Positions 12,529 to 15,648 of a stretch of DNA of 15,648 bases are shown here, one piece after another. A model generated the notes under the pieces. The model saw only the letters and a program-made list of their open reading frames with translations, was not told where the DNA came from and ran no database searches. The stretch covers positions 1 to 15,648 of the forward strand of contig CANQMG010000030.1 in assembly GCA_947624925.1 (NCBI GenBank). Direction: 5' to 3'. The position numbers were made by a program, and so were the translations under genes. The DNA is from an uncultured Clostridia bacterium (GTDB taxonomy: Bacteria > Bacillota > Clostridia > TANB77 > CAG-508). Numbering within the stretch: position 1 is the first letter of the stretch; each line of letters starts with the position of its first letter.

Positions 12529-14415
12529 ATGAAAACTAAATATTTTAATGATGCTATAATAGGAAATAAAAATATAAAGGCAACATATTCAAAAAAAGGA
12601 GAACTTTTAAGATTATATTATCCAAATATTGATTTTAGACAATTTATAGATGAATTTATGGTAGGTGTTAAAGTAAATGATTCTAATCTAATAAAATTAT
12701 ATGATGATATAAATAATGTATATAATCAATATTATACAGAAAACACAAATATATTAAATACAGAAATACAAAATACATATTTTAATTTAAAAATATTACA
12801 AACAGATTTTGTACCTATCAAAGAAAATATTTTAGTAAAGAAATATAAATTTATAAATGAACATAATATAGATTTAGATGTTAAATTTCTAATTCATTCT
12901 ACATTTTTAACTAACGAAAATAATAATGTTGGCGGAATATTTAAAGATGATGTTCTAATGCAGTATATGCATGATTATAGCTTATGTATATTCTCAAAAA
13001 ATAAAGTATTAAGTTATCAAATTAATAACTCAAAAGAAAATATAAATGAAGGAGTAATAGGCGGAAAAGATTATGTAGGTTTATCATCAGATTCTTCTAT
13101 AAGTTATGATATTGGAAACCTAAAGCCAGGGGAAACAAAAGAAATTGAAATAATAATTTCTGTATATGATAATAAAAATATTCTTTTAAAAAATATAGAA
13201 GAGGATATTATAAGAATTAAAAAAATAGATATAAAAAAAGAATTTGAAAATACCAAAAGATATTGGATAAATTATGTAAAAAAACATGACACCTTAAAAT
13301 TAAATATTCCACAAAATGAGAGACAAAAGAAAATAGAAAAAATATATAAAAGAACTATACTTCTATATCCATTATTAACTAATAATGAAACAGGTGGAAT
13401 ATCAGCAGCGGCTGAAGTAGACGAAACATATAGCAACTGTGGTAGATATTCTTATTGCTGGCCAAGAGATTCAATATTTATAACAGATGCAATGTATAAA
13501 TTAGGAATGAAAAAAGAAGTAGAAAAATTCTATAAAAACTTTTGCACAATAACACAAAACAGAGATGGAATGTGGGAGCAAAGATTTTATACAGATGGAG
13601 TTTTAGCACCAAGTTGGGGATATCAAATTGATGAAACATCTGCAGTTGTTTATGGTGTATATAATTACTATAAAAATGAGAAAGATGCTAAATTTTTAAA
13701 AGATACTCTTAAAATGTGTGAAAAAGCCGTGGGATTTTTAGAAAAATATGTACAAGATATACTTGAAAATAAAGAAATTAAACCAAGTTACGATATATGG
13801 GAAAATTTTGAAGGAATACATACATATTCAATAGCATCAATATTTGCAGCATTTGAAGCTATGATAAAAATATATGAAGAAGTAAAACCACAATACGAAA
13901 ATAATAGATTAAAATTAGAACAAATAGCAAAAGAAAAAGAAAAGCTAGAAAAATATCTTTTAAAAATTAAAGAATATATCATAGAAAAATTCTATGATAA
14001 AGAAAAAAAATATTTTGTAAGAAATAATTTAGATACAAAAATGGATATAAGTTTATTAGGAATAGTAACGCCATTTAATATATTCTCACCAAAAGAGAAG
14101 AAAATACAAAATACAGTTGAAAAAATCAATTTAACATTAAGAACATATACAGGAGGATATTTAAGATACGAAGAAGATAGCTTTATGGGAGGAAAAAATC
14201 CATGGGTAATAGCAAATTTATGGCTAGCTAAATACTATATAGAATTAGGAGAGAAAACAAAAGCAAGAGAATGCTTTAATTTTGTAGTAAACAGCAGTAA
14301 CCAGCATGGTTTTCTACCAGAACAAGTAAACAATCAAACAATGGATGCTGCATGGGTAATAGGCTTAGGCTGGTCACATGCAATGTTTATAGATGTATTA
14401 GAAAAATTAATCTAA
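12529..14415 (+). CDS. Glycoside hydrolase family 15 (glucoamylase-like)
   Basis: 628 residues without signal peptide, so cytoplasmic. An N-terminal beta-sandwich region (about 1-260) precedes the (alpha/alpha)6 barrel. Barrel motifs are YCWPRD (309-314), GMWEQRFYTDG, LAPSWGYQIDET, the probable catalytic acid E425 in YDIWENFEGIHTYS, YTGGYLRYEED, and the probable base E598 in LPEQV. GH15 enzymes release glucose from the non-reducing ends of alpha-glucans such as maltooligosaccharides or glycogen, and some cleave trehalose. The substrate cannot be decided here. The ribosome binding site AGGAGA overlaps the upstream stop codon, so it is translated from the ftsK operon mRNA and ends it at a bidirectional terminator. 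Third positions are strongly A/T, like its neighbours. Confidence 0.9.
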   Translation: MKTKYFNDAIIGNKNIKATYSKKGELLRLYYPNIDFRQFIDEFMVGVKVNDSNLIKLYDDINNVYNQYYTENTNILNTEIQNTYFNLKILQTDFVPIKENILVKKYKFINEHNIDLDVKFLIHSTFLTNENNNVGGIFKDDVLMQYMHDYSLCIFSKNKVLSYQINNSKENINEGVIGGKDYVGLSSDSSISYDIGNLKPGETKEIEIIISVYDNKNILLKNIEEDIIRIKKIDIKKEFENTKRYWINYVKKHDTLKLNIPQNERQKKIEKIYKRTILLYPLLTNNETGGISAAAEVDETYSNCGRYSYCWPRDSIFITDAMYKLGMKKEVEKFYKNFCTITQNRDGMWEQRFYTDGVLAPSWGYQIDETSAVVYGVYNYYKNEKDAKFLKDTLKMCEKAVGFLEKYVQDILENKEIKPSYDIWENFEGIHTYSIASIFAAFEAMIKIYEEVKPQYENNRLKLEQIAKEKEKLEKYLLKIKEYIIEKFYDKEKKYFVRNNLDTKMDISLLGIVTPFNIFSPKEKKIQNTVEKINLTLRTYTGGYLRYEEDSFMGGKNPWVIANLWLAKYYIELGEKTKARECFNFVVNSSNQHGFLPEQVNNQTMDAAWVIGLGWSHAMFIDVLEKLI

Positions 14416-14448
14416 ACAAATGATTATGAAAGATAAATTCTAATATAA

Positions 14449-14490
14449 AAAAACTCACATCAAAATTATATTTTGATGTGAGTTTTTAAA
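14449..14490. terminator. Bidirectional terminator between GH15 and pflA
   Basis: AAAAACTCACATCAAAA (14449-14465) and TTTTGATGTGAGTTTTT (14471-14487) form a perfect 17-bp stem with loop TTATA. The poly-A side and poly-U side give U tails in both directions. It separates the convergent GH15 (+) and pflA (-) genes and serves both. Confidence 0.92.
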
Positions 14491-14496
14491 CATTAC

Positions 14497-15219
14497 TTAT
14501 GAAAAGAGTATTTTTTTAACTTTTTCTATGTCATTATTATTTGCTGTTCTAATATTTTCAAATTCATATGGAAAATTTAAGTTTTCCCATTTAAATTTTC
14601 CTAAATCGTGATAAGGTAAAAGTTCTACTTTTTCTACTGTTTTTAATGTAGATAAAAATTTTTTTAATTCTAATAAATCATCTTTATTATCTGTAATTCC
14701 AGGAATAACTACTTGCCTAATCCAAATAGATATATTATTATCACTTAAATATCTTGCAAAAGATAATTCTTTTTCGTTTGAAAATCCTACAAGTTCTTTA
14801 CATTTTTCACTATTTATATGTTTTATATCTAGCAAAACTAAATCTGTATATTTTAATACTTCTTTTATATCCTCAGTTAAATCAACCATTCCAGAAGTAT
14901 CAATTGCTGTATTAATATTTAATTCCTTTAACCTTTTAAATAAATTAATAATAAAGCTAGGTTGAAGAAGTGGCTCACCACCAGTTAAGGTAACTCCACC
15001 TCCAGAAGGAATAATATAATTTTTATATTTTAATATTTTATTTACCAAATCATCTACACTTATATAACTTCCAGAATTTATATCCCAAGTATCACGATTT
15101 TGACAATATTTGCATTTAAGGTGACAGCCCTGCATAAAAACAACAAATCTAATACCAGGGCCATCAACTGTTCCAAAAGTTTCAATAGAGTGAATTTTTG
15201 CATATGTTTGTTTATCCAT
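14497..15219 (-). CDS. pflA: Pyruvate formate-lyase activating enzyme
   Basis: Radical SAM enzyme that installs the glycyl radical on pyruvate formate-lyase under anaerobic conditions. In 240 residues it shows the N-terminal HSIETFGTVDGPGIRFVVF typical of the family. The [4Fe-4S] motif CHLKCKYC follows (C32, C36, C39), then GGGVTLTGGEPLLQ with the GGE motif at 80-82, DTSG, LLDIKH and WIRQVVIPGITD. Length is normal. AGGAGG lies about 13 nt before the ATG, a slightly long spacing, at plus-strand 15233-15238. It follows pflB by 29 nt on the minus strand, the common pflB-pflA operon order, and ends at the shared bidirectional terminator. Confidence 0.96.
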   Translation of the reverse strand: MDKQTYAKIHSIETFGTVDGPGIRFVVFMQGCHLKCKYCQNRDTWDINSGSYISVDDLVNKILKYKNYIIPSGGGVTLTGGEPLLQPSFIINLFKRLKELNINTAIDTSGMVDLTEDIKEVLKYTDLVLLDIKHINSEKCKELVGFSNEKELSFARYLSDNNISIWIRQVVIPGITDNKDDLLELKKFLSTLKTVEKVELLPYHDLGKFKWENLNFPYEFENIRTANNNDIEKVKKILFS

Positions 15220-15248
15220 TTTTAAGATATATCCTCCTAAAGTATAAC

Positions 15249-15648
15249 CTATATTTTTTCATGAATTGTTCTATTTATTACATCTAACTGTTGTTCTCTA
15301 GTTAATTTTGTAAAATTAACTGCATATCCTGATACCCTTATTGTTAATTGAGGGTATTTTTCAGGATGTTCCATAGCGTCTTTTAATAATTCTCTATCAA
15401 ATACATTTACATTAATATGATGTCCTTCTTGTATAAATAATCCATCAAGCATACTTATTAAATTATTTATTCTATCATCGTCAGATCTACCTAGAGCTTT
15501 TGGAGTAATAGAGAAGGTATAAGAAATACCATCTTCTGCATAGCTATAAGGTAATTTTGCAATAGAGTTCATAACTGCTAGAGCTCCATTTGTGTCTCTA
15601 CCATGCATTGGGTTGGCTCCTGGACCAAAAGGCTCGCCAGATTTTCTT
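15249..15648 (-). CDS. pflB: Pyruvate formate-lyase (C-terminal part, cut by window edge)
   Basis: Converts pyruvate and CoA to acetyl-CoA and formate in the cytoplasm during fermentation. Only the last ~132 residues are inside the window. The reading frame stays open to the right edge, with GEPFGPGANPMHGRDTNGA at the start of the visible part, so the internal Met at 15608 is not the gene start. The glycyl-radical loop RVSGYAVNF is present, with the radical Gly codon at 15327-15329, and the C-terminus LTREQQLDVINRTIHEKI is typical. The active-site cysteines lie beyond the edge. It is followed by pflA, its activase. Confidence 0.95.
   Translation of the reverse strand, partial: RKSGEPFGPGANPMHGRDTNGALAVMNSIAKLPYSYAEDGISYTFSITPKALGRSDDDRINNLISMLDGLFIQEGHHINVNVFDRELLKDAMEHPEKYPQLTIRVSGYAVNFTKLTREQQLDVINRTIHEKI

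Overview
The window looks like a chromosomal segment of a very AT-rich Firmicute, most likely an uncultured gut-type member of class Clostridia. The evidence is the strong A/T bias in third codon positions, consistent purine-rich GGAGG-type ribosome binding sites, U-tailed terminator hairpins, a pyruvate formate-lyase pair for fermentative metabolism, and a prepilin-like protein with the 'GITLIAL' N-terminus that I associate with such genomes. Standard stop codons fit every gene. No rRNA, tRNA, CRISPR array, transposase or phage gene is visible. The species assignment is inference.

Layout on the + strand. Enolase (eno) opens the window. About 1 kb without a long gene follows (1362-2349), and this is the most unusual part. 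It holds a consensus-like promoter, two direct copies of a ~110-bp hairpin-rich repeat, a 21-codon candidate peptide gene with a 25-nt AG microsatellite, two terminator-like hairpins, a ~230-bp MITE-like element with long terminal inverted repeats, and a short GGGCAAG/CTTGCCC repeat. Next comes a prepilin-like surface protein (2350-3609) with a tandem-repeat Gly/Ser/Thr linker, an EF-hand-like loop and a C-terminal domain of variable type. The translation genes rpsB and tsf follow, with a strong extended -10 promoter and a structured leader with competing pairings. rsmD and a SepIVA/DivIVA-like coiled-coil gene come after a strong terminator.

A hairpin terminator then lies immediately before ftsK/spoIIIE. 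That gene heads a tight run with intergenic gaps of 1, 9 and 9 nt: ftsK, an unrecognised 524-residue coiled-coil protein, a beta-CASP metallo-beta-lactamase RNase-like protein and a cytoplasmic GH15 glucoamylase-like enzyme. A 17-bp bidirectional terminator separates this run from the convergent minus-strand genes pflA and pflB; pflB is cut by the right edge.

Together the genes cover central carbon metabolism (eno, pflB/pflA, GH15), translation (rpsB, tsf, rsmD), chromosome segregation and division (ftsK, SepIVA-like) and cell-surface adaptation (prepilin-like protein). The best candidates for something undescribed are the 1376-1765 small transcription unit, the paired repeats whose stems covary, the coiled-coil protein in the ftsK operon, and the rpsB leader. 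No complete new defence or mobile system is visible.
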